Positions 6,829-16,807 are shown, counted from the first letter of the stretch. The stretch: 64,000 nucleotides of DNA from Algoriphagus aestuariicola (GCF_017254835.1 NZ_JAFKCW010000005.1:424185-488184); one strand, 5' to 3'. Made by a program: numbers and translations. Notes: generated from the letters alone by a model not told the origin.

Positions 6829-9800
6829 TTAGAATTTTACATTGATGTTGAATCCTATACTTCTGGTGGAAGGGAAAGCCATGTCTTCCACTCCTGGGAT
6901 CAAGGTGCCGCCGCCCATTGACAAGGTCTCCGGGTCGAAGTGTGGGTTTTCGGTCCACAGCGCAAGGTTTCTTCCGACCAAGGATATCTTCAGATCCTGG
7001 ATTGGAGTCTTGCCCAAGACTTTGCGAGGAATGCTATATCCTATGGTCACCTCTCTCAGCTTTAGGAATGTTGCGTCATATAGGGCAGCTTCGACGTTGT
7101 TTCGTTCATAGTAGCGGTTGTGCCAGTTTCTGGAAGAGATCTTCAGGGTGTTTGGCGAGTAGGTGCCGTCGGTATTTTGTACCACACCTTCGGAGATGAT
7201 GCCATTACCCTCGATTGTCAAATCGTAACCGTTTTCACGGCCATAGAGCGTCTCTTCCAATTGGCCGGAAGTGGAACCGATGGTTTTGGTTCGGGATACC
7301 ACAATGCCTCCATATCGAAAGTCCAGCAGGAAGCCCAAAGAGATGCCTTTGTAGGTAAAGTTGTTTTGCAGGCCCAGCATCCAGTCCGGATTGTAGTTGC
7401 CTTGATGCTTCAACGTGGGGTCGGTGATCGGCGTGCCGGTGGAGGTGTGGATGATCTGTCCGTAATACTCCGAGCTGGGGTCATCGACTCTGGCAAAGCC
7501 GGCACCGTAGATGTTTCCCATTCTTTCACCCACCCGCGCTTGGATGTTGGCTCCGTTTCTGCCCACAAGCGTATAGGTGTCCAGTCCTTCGGTCAGTTCC
7601 AGTACATAGCCTCGGGTTCGGGTGAAGTTGGCCACTACATCCCAGTTGAATCCGGAGGCGCTTTGGACAGGGCGACCGTTCAGCACTACCTCTATCCCTT
7701 TGTTTTGGATTTCCCCGGCATTGATTATCCTTGAAGAGTAGCCGGTGGCGATGTCCAGTGTGATCGGGATGATTTGGTTTCTGGTGCGGTTGTCAAAGTA
7801 GGTGAAGTCCAAACCCAAGCGGCCGTTCATCAACCTTAGGTCAAATCCAGTCTCGAATGAGCCCGTTCTCTCCGGCTTTAGGTCGGCGTTGGACAGGGTG
7901 CTGGATTCGGTTTTTACCTGCGTGGAGCCCCAAGCGGTGCCGGAGTTGAAGACATTGGTCAATGAGTAGGGGTTGGTGTCGTTGCCCACCTCTGCATATG
8001 CCGCTCTTACCTTGAAGAAGGAGACTGCATTTGGCAGCTTAAACATATCGGATAGCACAGCGCTTAGTGTCGCCGATGGATAGAAGTAGCTGTTGTTGGA
8101 TGTTGGCAGAGTGGAAGACCAATCGTTTCGGCCTGTTACATCCAAGAAGAGGATGTTTTTGTAGCCTATTTGCCCAAAGCCGTATAAGGAGTTGATACGC
8201 TTTTCGGAATTGTACTGGCTTACCTGCAGGTTGACTGCCGTGTTGGTAAAGTTGTAGATCCCGGGGATCAGCAGCTGAGGTGCCACTGTTTGCAGGTAGC
8301 GGTTGTCTTGGCGCATCATATTTCCTCCCAAGGCAATGCTGTATGACCAAACCGGCTTGGTGGTCTCAGAATAGGTAAGGAGAAAATCCGAGTTTTGCTC
8401 GTTGAAATACACGTCGTCTTCACGATAGTTTCCCTTTGGAAATCTCTGTGTGCTAAAGGCCCTTTTGCGGTCACGAAGTTCATTGTACGTGTCAAGGCCA
8501 GTTCGTAGCATCAGACTCAGTTTGGGTGTAAACTGGTAGGATATTGACACGTTGCCATAGATCCTGTCTTTGCTCTGTCCGTTGGTGTTTTCATACACGT
8601 TGAAATACGGGTTGTCGTGGTAGTTATAGTTGTAGTTAAACTGCTGCACGCCTTCCATACCTGGCATCCAATAATCTCTGAGGCTGCTGGTGTTGATCTG
8701 TCGACCGTACCAAATCCAGAGGTACATGAGATTTTCGGTTCCGTAGGAGATGTTGGGGCGGTTGTCGGAGTTGGTACGCTGATAGTTGACGATGGCGTCC
8801 ACCTTGAGTTTATCGGTCACCTTGATTCCACCGTTGATGGCTAGGGTGTTCCTGTCTAAGCCCGTATTTGGCACGATGCCCTTTTGGTTTAGGTTGGTGT
8901 AGGAAAGTCGGATGTTTGACTTTTCGTTGGCTCCTTCTATAGACACGTTGTTTGCCAGGGTAACGCCAGTTTCGAAGAAATCGCTGATGTTGTTTGGAGA
9001 TGACACCCATGGCGTTGGCGTGATAGTGCTGCCTTCCGGAGCGTTGAGGTCGCCGCCTCTGAAGCCCGGAACATCTCTTGGAGAGTCAAACTGTGGAGTC
9101 ACGAAGCCCGCGTCCAGCATGGGGCCCCAGCTTTCGTCCACTCCGTCGGCGGTACCTGAGCCTGATCCATCGACAAAAGCAAATTGCCCGTTGTTACCCT
9201 GTCCGTATTTGTTTTGCCACTGGGGCATCACCAGAGGATTGTCAAATGTAGTGTTGGAGTTGATCTGCACTCCCAATCCTTTTTTGCCTTTTCCTGATTT
9301 GGTGGTGATAAGGATTGCGCCGTTTGCCGCTCGGGAACCGTAGAGCGCAGCAGCTGCGGGTCCTTTCAACACCGTCATGGACTCGATATCGTCTGGGTTG
9401 ATCTCGCCTGCCGCATTACCGTAGTCTACCTCCTGGTTTCCGGAGCCAGAGGAGCCTACCACATTGTTGGAAATAGGGACTCCGTCCACTACGAAAAGCG
9501 GTTGGTTGGCATTGATGTTTAGAGAAGATTCGCCGCGGATGGTTACCCGGGTGGAACCGCCCAGTCCGCTGGAGCTATTGGTGACCTGTACACCCGCTAC
9601 GCGACCGCTGAGGGAATTGATCACGTTGGTTTCCCTGGCCTCGGTGAATCGTTCACCGTCAACTGCCTGCACGGAGTAACCTAGGGCTTTGGTTTCCCGC
9701 TCTACACCCAGGGCAGTGACGACGATCTCGTTTAGTGCGAGTCCTTCGGAGAGCGTCACGTCGATCGTGGAGCTGTTTCCCACGGGAAATTCCTTAGTCT

Positions 9801-10044
9801 CAAATCCGACAAAGGAAAAAACAAGCGTTTCCGATGGTGCAGCCTCAATAGAATAGGAGCCATCAGCGTCCGTTACCGTTCCTCGAGTGGTACCTTTTAC
9901 CAAGACGGTGGCGCCGGGCAAAGGCTCGTTGGAGACATCGCTTACTTTTCCGCTGATCCTGCTTTGCTGGGCCATGGAAAAATTCAGGACGAACAACAGG
10001 CAGCCCGTCGTCATCCAGGTCCAAATGCTTTTTTGAGCAATCAT
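6829..10044 (-). CDS. SusC/RagA-family TonB-linked outer membrane transporter
   Basis: A 1071-residue TonB-dependent receptor. In order: signal peptide (about residues 1-25, cut near SMA-QQ), a carboxypeptidase-regulatory-like domain (GKVSDVSNEPLPGATVLVKG), the linker NEIVVTALG, a plug with PLFVVDGVPISN and DIESMTVLKGPAAAALYGSRAANG (typical SusC plug signature), then a large beta-barrel. The ATG at 10044 is chosen over a TTG 14 codons upstream because it places the signal peptide correctly and leaves a 5' leader below the promoter at 10095. First gene of the susC-susD-phosphatase operon. The protein imports the ligand across the outer membrane with energy from TonB-ExbBD. Confidence 0.92.
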   Translation of the reverse strand: MIAQKSIWTWMTTGCLLFVLNFSMAQQSRISGKVSDVSNEPLPGATVLVKGTTRGTVTDADGSYSIEAAPSETLVFSFVGFETKEFPVGNSSTIDVTLSEGLALNEIVVTALGVERETKALGYSVQAVDGERFTEARETNVINSLSGRVAGVQVTNSSSGLGGSTRVTIRGESSLNINANQPLFVVDGVPISNNVVGSSGSGNQEVDYGNAAGEINPDDIESMTVLKGPAAAALYGSRAANGAILITTKSGKGKKGLGVQINSNTTFDNPLVMPQWQNKYGQGNNGQFAFVDGSGSGTADGVDESWGPMLDAGFVTPQFDSPRDVPGFRGGDLNAPEGSTITPTPWVSSPNNISDFFETGVTLANNVSIEGANEKSNIRLSYTNLNQKGIVPNTGLDRNTLAINGGIKVTDKLKVDAIVNYQRTNSDNRPNISYGTENLMYLWIWYGRQINTSSLRDYWMPGMEGVQQFNYNYNYHDNPYFNVYENTNGQSKDRIYGNVSISYQFTPKLSLMLRTGLDTYNELRDRKRAFSTQRFPKGNYREDDVYFNEQNSDFLLTYSETTKPVWSYSIALGGNMMRQDNRYLQTVAPQLLIPGIYNFTNTAVNLQVSQYNSEKRINSLYGFGQIGYKNILFLDVTGRNDWSSTLPTSNNSYFYPSATLSAVLSDMFKLPNAVSFFKVRAAYAEVGNDTNPYSLTNVFNSGTAWGSTQVKTESSTLSNADLKPERTGSFETGFDLRLMNGRLGLDFTYFDNRTRNQIIPITLDIATGYSSRIINAGEIQNKGIEVVLNGRPVQSASGFNWDVVANFTRTRGYVLELTEGLDTYTLVGRNGANIQARVGERMGNIYGAGFARVDDPSSEYYGQIIHTSTGTPITDPTLKHQGNYNPDWMLGLQNNFTYKGISLGFLLDFRYGGIVVSRTKTIGSTSGQLEETLYGRENGYDLTIEGNGIISEGVVQNTDGTYSPNTLKISSRNWHNRYYERNNVEAALYDATFLKLREVTIGYSIPRKVLGKTPIQDLKISLVGRNLALWTENPHFDPETLSMGGGTLIPGVEDMAFPSTRSIGFNINVKF

Positions 10045-10094
10045 TCGTTGTAGAGGTTTGGAATAGATAGTATTATTTATTTTCAAAATTTTAA

Positions 10095-10102
10095 CAAAGC
10101 TA
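10095..10102 (-). promoter_or_regulatory. -7 promoter element of the susC-susD-phosphatase operon
   Basis: Reads TAGCTTTG on the minus strand, a full match to TAnnTTTG, about 50 nt upstream of the susC ATG. The -33 region is AT-rich without an exact TTG at standard spacing. The rest of 10045-10391 is AT-rich and holds no gene. Confidence 0.5.
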
Positions 10103-10325
10103 AACCTTGGTGGTTTTCTGTTCTTTAATCAGGGTTTAACAAAAAGTGAATTATCTCTAGGTTAATTGGTCAAAACGCTAACAAAAATGCCTTTTGGCTG
10201 CTTTGGATGGATATATTCTCTTAACAAAATAAATCGGATTTCCCTAAAGTTTAGAATTTGTTAAGAAAAAAGTATATAAATATTAAACAATTAGCTTGGT
10301 TGGCTAAACTTCGTGGGGGAGTTGG

Positions 10326-10369
10326 CCAAACAGAAAGGAGACCCGTTTTTGAGTCTCCTTTCTGTTTGG
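10326..10369 (-). terminator. Long perfect hairpin, probable terminator of the Xaa-Pro peptidase gene
   Basis: CCAAACAGAAAGGAGAC (10326-10342) and its exact complement (10353-10369) form a 17-bp stem with a 10-nt loop, 23 bp past the end of the leftward peptidase gene and upstream of the susC promoter. On the minus strand the 3' arm is U-rich, but there is no long trailing T tract, so the terminator call is probable, not certain. Confidence 0.6.
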
Positions 10370-10391
10370 TATGGTAATAAGCTAGGAAGGG

Positions 10392-12212
10392 TCATTTGAC
10401 CGCCTTTTCCAAGGCTGCTTTTCCCCCTACCACTGGCAGCGTCAGCACTGTGCCGTCCAGATCCACGGTTAGTTTTGTTCCGGGCTTGGGCAAAAGCGTG
10501 AATTCTTTATCAGATGAGAAAATCATCAAGCCGATCTGCTGTCCTGCAGGGATGATCTGGTCATCGGGCTGCAGCTCAAAGCTCACCTCGTAGAATTTGC
10601 CAGGTTCCAGGGGTTCCCCTTTTCGAATGTCCTTATGGTTTTGCGGATCTGCCCAGCCTCTAGTGATGATGTTGTCGGTAATCTTGGCGTTGCGTCCTTC
10701 GGTCCAAGGTAGGGAAACCAGCCAAATGGAAAGGTTTGCCGCAGGCTTGGACGATGCTAGTTTGACGGTGATTTTCGGAATGCCCGAGATGTGGACCGCT
10801 TTTTTCAGAACAGGGCTGAGATAAATCAATCTGTGTTCGGTGTAGTCGGCTTGGGCCAAGGCTGAACCGGAGAAGGAATAGTTGTCCACAAGCGTTTCCT
10901 TGATGCCAGTGTTTTGTTTTTCGAGATCAAGCGATCCCGCAGCCGGTGCTCCGCCATTTAGGAAAAAGTTTACGTCAGACGCTTGTGGGTTTGGGAAGTC
11001 GGCGTAGGCAGTAGGATTGGTCCGCTCATCCTGTTCGCGTACGATCCAGGCGCGTGGCTCTTTTTCCACCCCATTTTCGACTCCGTGCAGATAGCGCGTA
11101 AACCAGCGGTTCATCATCGAAAAGGGCGGTGGTCCGCCGTGGCCATTTTGGTGATAGTAGATCATGGAAGGAATGCCTTTGGAGCGGGCAGAGTCGTAAA
11201 TCCGATAGCTATGCTCGGGCATCACGTTCCAGTCGTTGAAGCCATGGGACATAAGCAGGGCAGCATTCATGGGCTCCATGTCATTTAGGTAATCCCTTCC
11301 CGCCCAAAAGTCATTGTAGTCACCCGTGATGCGGTCCATACCCTGCGCCATCTCGGTGTCTCGGATTGTTTTGTTGCTATACGCTCTTTTGGACTCATCG
11401 CCGCTATGGATGAAGTCATACAGCACGTCAATGTCCTCCCCCAGATAGCCCCCGGGAGAGCGAACGAGGCCATTGGATCGGTAGTAGTGGTAGTAGGAGG
11501 TGTTTGGTGCGATGGGGATAATAGCTTCGAGCCCCTTCACGCCGGTGGTCGCCGCAGCGAGAGGAAGGGTTCCATTATAAGAGGTGCCAGTCATACCGAC
11601 TTTGCCAGTGGACCAGAAGGCCATCACCTTCTCGTTTCCGTCAGGGGTCGTGTAGCCGTTGTCTTTTCCGGTCAGCCATTCGATGACGGCTTTCGGTGCC
11701 AAAGACTCGTTGTCACCTCCCACGGTGGGAGAGCCTTGGGAAAGTCCGGTGCCTGGCGAAGAGGAATGGACGACAATGTATCCCCGCGGCACCCAAAGCA
11801 TGATTTCCGAATTGGAAATAATAGGACGCTCGCCGATGCGCTTCACCTCCGCATGCGCTCTTGGCGGACCTACCGCTCCTAGCTCGTGTTTGACATCCCA
11901 GAAAATTGGAGCGTTGCCGGTAGTTCCGGCATAGTAAGGACTGCTGGCGTAAACTACTGGAAGCTTCAAACCCTCAGTTTCCGTCTGCGCAGGCCGTGTG
12001 ACGTCGACGTGCATACGGTCCTTTTTACCATCTCCGTCGGTGTCAAATTCGGTTTCCACCCAGAGGTCGTGGCGTATCCAGTTGGCGGAATCTTTCAGTT
12101 CGGGAACGATTTGGGCTTCTCCGTTTTCGAAAATTGGCTTTATCTGCGCGGAGACGTCGATGCTAAATCCTAGAAGCAAGGCTAATATAGGAGGTATTCT
12201 AAAGATCTTCAT
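10392..12212 (-). CDS. Secreted Xaa-Pro dipeptidyl-peptidase-like hydrolase (S15/CocE family)
   Basis: A 606-residue alpha/beta hydrolase with a signal peptide (residues 1-22, cut after VSA). The catalytic serine is in GMTGTSYNG, the acid probably in SHGFNDWNV and the histidine in QNGHGG, the order of peptidase family S15. The C-terminal beta-sandwich region (HISGIPKITVKLASS onward) matches the X-Pro dipeptidyl-peptidase C-terminal domain. The probable role is release of X-Pro dipeptides or a related ester or amide cleavage in the periplasm or outside the cell. It is followed by the strong hairpin at 10326 and appears monocistronic. Glutaryl-7-ACA acylase-like or cocaine-esterase-like specificity cannot be excluded. 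Confidence 0.85.
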   Translation of the reverse strand: MKIFRIPPILALLLGFSIDVSAQIKPIFENGEAQIVPELKDSANWIRHDLWVETEFDTDGDGKKDRMHVDVTRPAQTETEGLKLPVVYASSPYYAGTTGNAPIFWDVKHELGAVGPPRAHAEVKRIGERPIISNSEIMLWVPRGYIVVHSSSPGTGLSQGSPTVGGDNESLAPKAVIEWLTGKDNGYTTPDGNEKVMAFWSTGKVGMTGTSYNGTLPLAAATTGVKGLEAIIPIAPNTSYYHYYRSNGLVRSPGGYLGEDIDVLYDFIHSGDESKRAYSNKTIRDTEMAQGMDRITGDYNDFWAGRDYLNDMEPMNAALLMSHGFNDWNVMPEHSYRIYDSARSKGIPSMIYYHQNGHGGPPPFSMMNRWFTRYLHGVENGVEKEPRAWIVREQDERTNPTAYADFPNPQASDVNFFLNGGAPAAGSLDLEKQNTGIKETLVDNYSFSGSALAQADYTEHRLIYLSPVLKKAVHISGIPKITVKLASSKPAANLSIWLVSLPWTEGRNAKITDNIITRGWADPQNHKDIRKGEPLEPGKFYEVSFELQPDDQIIPAGQQIGLMIFSSDKEFTLLPKPGTKLTVDLDGTVLTLPVVGGKAALEKAVK

Positions 12213-12272
12213 GTAAGGGTTTTTATGAAGTAGTCGCTAAAATGATATGTTTTGTTGTGTTTCCGATCCGGT

Positions 12273-13112
12273 TCAATCGCTCAATCTGCAAACCATGATC
12301 CCAGATTGGGATTTGTTTGCAAGAAGGTATTCGCTCAATGGTCTGGCGGAAATTTCCACTTTCATAGAACCCGTGCTGGCATGCATGAGGTGGATTCTAC
12401 CGTTTTGAACGACTGCAAAACCCACATGGACGACGTCCAGATTTTTCAGGGGCGTGGTAATCGCGATGAGGTCGCCTGGCCGGATGTTTTTCTCCAGGGA
12501 TTCAACCTCGGCTTTCGGAATATAGTAGTAGGTTCTTTTCGCTATCTCTGACTCGGAGACCTTGATTTCCGCTATAAACTCGGGGTTGCTGAGCTGGGGA
12601 TAATACTTTGGGTTTTCTGACATGAAAGTCGGCTGGTTGGGATAGATTGATCCGCCGATCTGTTCCGTGATGTCAGTCAGGATACCTTTTTGCGCATTTT
12701 GATAGATCCAGTCTGAGAAGTAGTGGAGTCGGGAGGAGTAGCCATCACGCCTGCCTCTTCGATAACGAAGGTGCTCCAGTTCTTTTTCGAAGGCTTCATA
12801 GCTGGGTTCGGCCCTTTGGGAGATTTTGGCCAAAGCGACCACCGTCTCCAGATAAGTCGTGCAGTCCAGCCCCGTCAGGTTGATGACCAGCTTTTCCTCG
12901 CCAGGTAGCTCCAGGGTTTTTTCTACGTAGGGGACGCCAAGCAAACTTTGTCCAATTGTGACGGCCAAGGTGGCAACTGGTTCGCCCTTCGTTTCTTTTT
13001 GGGAAATCTCTTGCAAAAGCGCATCGAGTTTTTCCCTGCTTTCCAGCGAGCAAACCGTCTGTCCCCAAAGGGAGACTGGGAAAAAGAAGAGAACATAAAA
13101 AGCAAAACGCAT
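12273..13112 (-). CDS. DUF1460 family NlpC/P60-like amidase, secreted
   Basis: A 279-residue protein with a signal peptide (MRFAFYVLFFFPVSLWG). The catalytic cysteine is in LTGLDCTTYLE (Cys84) and the histidine in DVVHVGFAV, the arrangement of DUF1460 (PF07313), which includes N-acetylmuramoyl-L-alanine amidase-like enzymes of Bacteroidota acting on peptidoglycan fragments. The ATG at 13112 is used because an upstream in-frame extension of 34 codons would bury the signal peptide. The gene is leftward, 60 bp before the peptidase gene, and divergent from pta across 201 bp. Probable role: cell-wall turnover or recycling. Confidence 0.82.
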   Translation of the reverse strand: MRFAFYVLFFFPVSLWGQTVCSLESREKLDALLQEISQKETKGEPVATLAVTIGQSLLGVPYVEKTLELPGEEKLVINLTGLDCTTYLETVVALAKISQRAEPSYEAFEKELEHLRYRRGRRDGYSSRLHYFSDWIYQNAQKGILTDITEQIGGSIYPNQPTFMSENPKYYPQLSNPEFIAEIKVSESEIAKRTYYYIPKAEVESLEKNIRPGDLIAITTPLKNLDVVHVGFAVVQNGRIHLMHASTGSMKVEISARPLSEYLLANKSQSGIMVCRLSD

Positions 13113-13313
13113 GGATAGGGGAGTGTTTGGAGTCTTGAAAATGCAGGAATTCTTTGAAAAAATCACGGATTTTTGATGTGTGGCGATGCGGTGGGTGTTT
13201 GGTTTACCGCCCAAAAACCAAAGACGATATGATCTTTGTCAGGCTTTTTCCTCGGGCTTATTTTCTAATTTGAGGATCGACATCAAATTTTTATCAGGGT
13301 AAGCCATTTCACC

Positions 13314-15455
13314 ATGACAAACGCCATTTACCTTACCACGACAGAGCCTTTTTCCGGAAAATCGATTTTTGCGCTGGGGCTGATGAGCCTTTTGGCTGCG
13401 AAAACGGACAAACTCGCCTATTTCAAGCCGATTATTTCCGGAGGCAAAAAGGAGAAGGATCGGCGCCTCGACCTGATCAAAAGCCAGTTTAAGCTCACCC
13501 AATCTTACGAGGATATGTATGTGTTCTCCAGAAAGAAGGCGATCAAAGAAATCAACAGCGGTAACGAGGCCTACCTGATCGACTCGATCATAGAACGCTT
13601 CAAAAAACTCCAAGACAGCTCAGACTTTGTGGTGGTGGAGGGTACGGACTTCATCGATACTACCACCAATGTGGAGTTTGACGGAAACATAGCGATCGCG
13701 AAAAATCTGGGCATTCCTGCGGCGATCATTTTGAACTGTTCCAAACGGACGGTTCCCGAAATCATCGACTTGGCCTTGGCTACGTTCAAGGGTTTTGTCA
13801 ATCGGGGTGTTCAAGTACTGGTGCTGGTGGCCAACAAGATCGAGGAAGACATGGCTGATGAAATAGAAAGCCAGCTAAAAGCAGTGATTCCGCAGGAGAC
13901 TTTGGTGACAACCATCCCGATGCTTCTCGAGCTGAGCAACCCCACCATGGGTGAGATCAGGGAATCCTTGGACGCGGAGCTGCTCTTTGGGGAAAATCTC
14001 CTGACCAACCGCGTGGATCATGCCATCGTCGGGGCCATGCAGCTACCCAATTTTCTCAATAGGCTAGGTCAGAATACACTGGTGGTGACTCCCGGCGACC
14101 GTGGCGATCTCATCATCGGAGCACTGCAAGCAAACGTCTCGCGGAGCTTCGGCAAGGTTGCGGGCATCATTGTCTCCGGAGGGATTCCACCCGAGCCTTC
14201 GATAATGAAGATGATCGAGGGTCTCGAAACCATCGTGCCCATCCTGCAAGTGGAGGCGGGTACTTTTCAGGCAGTGACGGAGGTCAACCGTATCCGAGCG
14301 AGGATTGCCCCGGGAGATGAGGAGAAAATCTCGATCGCCATCCGTCTTTTCGAAAAATGGGTGGATGAAAAGGCCCTTTCTGAACGAATCGTGGCCTTTA
14401 AGTCAGATACACTCACCCCGAGGATGTTCCAATACCAACTCGTGAAGCGAGCCAAGGAGGTGAAAAAACACATCGTCCTTCCAGAGGGAGATGACGACCG
14501 AATCCTGATCGCCTCGGATATGCTGATCCGCCAGAATGTGGTGGATCTGACGATTCTCGGCGTCAGGGAGTCCATCGAGACGGCCATCAAGCGCCTCAAT
14601 CTTTCCCTTGATCTCGAAAAAGTAACGATAGAAAATCCAGAGACTTCAAGCCGATTCGAAGGATATGCGCAGACGCTCTATGAGCTGCGGAAGAGCAAGG
14701 GGGTGACCCTTGAGATGGCGAGGGATCTGATGCACGACGTCTCCTATTTTGGAACCATGATGGTGTACAAGGGCGAAGCCGATGGGATGGTGTCCGGCGC
14801 GGTGCATACCACCCAGCATACTATCCGGCCGGCGCTGCAATTTGTCAAGACCAAGCCTGGTGTTGCGACGGTTTCCTCGGTTTTCTACATGTGCCTGCCT
14901 AATCGGGTCTCTGTCTTTGGGGACTGTGCAGTCAACCCCAATCCGACCTCGGAGCAGCTGGCGGATATCGCGATATCTTCGGCCGAGTCGGCGCGCATGC
15001 TGGGCATTGAGCCGAAAGTGGCCATGCTTTCCTATTCTTCTGGCGCTTCCGGTGTCGGAGAGGATGTAGACAAAGTCCGAAAGGCCACCGAACTGGTGAG
15101 GCAAAGACAGCCGGATTTGAAAGTAGAAGGACCGATCCAGTATGATGCCGCAGTGGATCCTTCGGTAGGGAAAAAGAAAATGCCCGATTCGGAGGTGGCT
15201 GGGCAGGCCAGTGTGCTAATTTTTCCCGATCTCAATACCGGCAACAACACCTACAAGGCGGTGCAGCGGGAAACAGGCGCCTTGGCCATAGGCCCCATGC
15301 TACAGGGGCTCAACAAGCCAGTTAATGACCTGAGTCGCGGCTGTACCGTAGCGGATGTGTTCAATACGGTGGTGATTACGGCTATTCAAGCCCAAGAGGC
15401 TTTGATATCCAAAATTGATCCGACCCCCTCGGAAAGCGGGAGTAGCGCTAACTAA
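13314..15455 (+). CDS. pta: Phosphate acetyltransferase, long form
   Basis: A 713-residue protein with the three-part layout of long Pta enzymes: an N-terminal dethiobiotin-synthetase-like P-loop domain (TEPFSGKS, residues 11-18), a central DRTGG regulatory domain (about 210-330) and a C-terminal PTA_PTB catalytic domain (about 390-705, with SYSSGASGVGEDVDKVR and VAGQASVLIFPDLNTGN). It interconverts acetyl-CoA plus phosphate and acetyl phosphate plus CoA in the cytoplasm. It lies 142 bp upstream of ackA, with which it forms the acetate overflow and assimilation pathway. Confidence 0.97.
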   Translation: MTNAIYLTTTEPFSGKSIFALGLMSLLAAKTDKLAYFKPIISGGKKEKDRRLDLIKSQFKLTQSYEDMYVFSRKKAIKEINSGNEAYLIDSIIERFKKLQDSSDFVVVEGTDFIDTTTNVEFDGNIAIAKNLGIPAAIILNCSKRTVPEIIDLALATFKGFVNRGVQVLVLVANKIEEDMADEIESQLKAVIPQETLVTTIPMLLELSNPTMGEIRESLDAELLFGENLLTNRVDHAIVGAMQLPNFLNRLGQNTLVVTPGDRGDLIIGALQANVSRSFGKVAGIIVSGGIPPEPSIMKMIEGLETIVPILQVEAGTFQAVTEVNRIRARIAPGDEEKISIAIRLFEKWVDEKALSERIVAFKSDTLTPRMFQYQLVKRAKEVKKHIVLPEGDDDRILIASDMLIRQNVVDLTILGVRESIETAIKRLNLSLDLEKVTIENPETSSRFEGYAQTLYELRKSKGVTLEMARDLMHDVSYFGTMMVYKGEADGMVSGAVHTTQHTIRPALQFVKTKPGVATVSSVFYMCLPNRVSVFGDCAVNPNPTSEQLADIAISSAESARMLGIEPKVAMLSYSSGASGVGEDVDKVRKATELVRQRQPDLKVEGPIQYDAAVDPSVGKKKMPDSEVAGQASVLIFPDLNTGNNTYKAVQRETGALAIGPMLQGLNKPVNDLSRGCTVADVFNTVVITAIQAQEALISKIDPTPSESGSSAN

Positions 15456-15538
15456 ATTTCAATCGGTTTGACACATGATTTAACCCTCGAAATGGCCAAT
15501 TCAATTAATTTACCCAATCGTTGAGCATCAGCCAATTC

Positions 15539-15562
15539 CCCCTTCGTCAGGCGACGAAGGGG
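15539..15562 (+). other. Hairpin in the pta-ackA gap
   Basis: CCCCTTCGTC (15539-15548) and GACGAAGGGG (15553-15562) make a perfect 10-bp stem with loop AGGC, 36 bp before the ackA start. The following ATTTTG is only a weak T tract, so partial termination or mRNA stabilisation is more likely than full termination. Confidence 0.6.
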
Positions 15563-15597
15563 ATTTTGAAACCAATTAAACTCCATACTCCAAATCC

Positions 15598-16803
15598 ATG
15601 AACGTATTCGTCATCAATTCCGGCTCCAGCTCGATCAAGTACCAACTTATTTCCATGCCAGATGCCAAGGTGATTTGCTCAGGAATGGTGGATCGGATCG
15701 GACTGGAAGGATCGAAAGTGAAGTACAAGGCTTTTCTCGAAAGGGGAGTGGTCAAAAAAAGCAACTCTAGACCCATTCCTGGACATGCAGAGGGATTGAA
15801 GACTGTGGCCGCTTTGCTGACGGATCCGGAGGTGGGGGTGATTAATGATCCAAACCAGGTTCATGTAGTGGGACATCGCGTCGTGCACGGGGGGGAGGAC
15901 TTTTCCCAAACCCAGCTTATTACCGAAGAGGTAAAAGCAAAAATCAAAGAACTGTTCCCGCTCGCTCCCCTACACAATCCAGCCAACTACCTCGGGATTG
16001 AGGTGGCTGAGAAGATATTTTCAGCTGCCAAACAGGTAGCGGTGTTTGACACGGCTTTCCATCAATCCATGCCGCCAGTCGCTTTCCGGATGGCGATCCC
16101 AAACGAATACTATGAAAAGCATGGCATTCGAGCCTACGGGTTTCATGGCACCAGCCACAAGTACGTTTCTGAAAAAGCATCGGAGTATTTGGGGAGAAAA
16201 GACACCAAAATTATCACCATACATCTGGGCAATGGATGTAGTATGGCTGCGGTGAAAGATGGACTTTGCATAGACACGACCATGGGACTTGGGCCGATGA
16301 ACGGATTGATCATGGGGACGAGAGTAGGCGACGTGGACCAGTCGGTGATCTTTTACTTGGTCAATCAGCTAGGTTATTCCTTGGACGAGGTCAATACCGT
16401 GCTCAACAAAAAGAGCGGAATGCTGGGCCTCACGGGATTCAGCGACATGCGCGATATCGGTGAGCGGTATAATGCAGGAGAAAAAACCGCAATCTTGGCC
16501 TATCAAATGTACACCTACCATATCCGCAAATTCATTGGATCTTATGCAGCCATTTTGAACGGCTTGGACGCCATTGTTTTCACGGCAGGAGTTGGGGAGA
16601 ATGACGCGCTCACACGCAGACTGGTCTGCGAGGACATGGATTTTCTGGGAATTCTGTTGGATAGTGAGAAAAACTACTTGGAAGCCAGTGGGATGAGAGA
16701 GATCAGCACAGGAAATTCACCAGTAAAGGTGTTGGTCATCCCGACGAATGAAGAGTTGGAAATAGCGAGGCAATGTTTCAGCCTGCTGGATTCCGTGGAC
16801 TAA
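15598..16803 (+). CDS. ackA: Acetate kinase
   Basis: A 401-residue ASKHA-fold kinase of normal family length. The motifs are NSGSSSIKYQL at the N-terminus, VGHRVVHGG, FDTAFHQSMP, RAYGFHGTSHKYV, ITIHLGNGCSMAAVKDG (phosphate-binding), GLTGFSDMRDI and VFTAGVGEND. It transfers phosphate between acetyl phosphate and ADP, giving acetate and ATP. It follows pta on the same strand and is closed by the palindrome and bidirectional terminator at 16808-16855. Confidence 0.97.
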   Translation: MNVFVINSGSSSIKYQLISMPDAKVICSGMVDRIGLEGSKVKYKAFLERGVVKKSNSRPIPGHAEGLKTVAALLTDPEVGVINDPNQVHVVGHRVVHGGEDFSQTQLITEEVKAKIKELFPLAPLHNPANYLGIEVAEKIFSAAKQVAVFDTAFHQSMPPVAFRMAIPNEYYEKHGIRAYGFHGTSHKYVSEKASEYLGRKDTKIITIHLGNGCSMAAVKDGLCIDTTMGLGPMNGLIMGTRVGDVDQSVIFYLVNQLGYSLDEVNTVLNKKSGMLGLTGFSDMRDIGERYNAGEKTAILAYQMYTYHIRKFIGSYAAILNGLDAIVFTAGVGENDALTRRLVCEDMDFLGILLDSEKNYLEASGMREISTGNSPVKVLVIPTNEELEIARQCFSLLDSVD

Positions 16804-16807
16804 ATCT

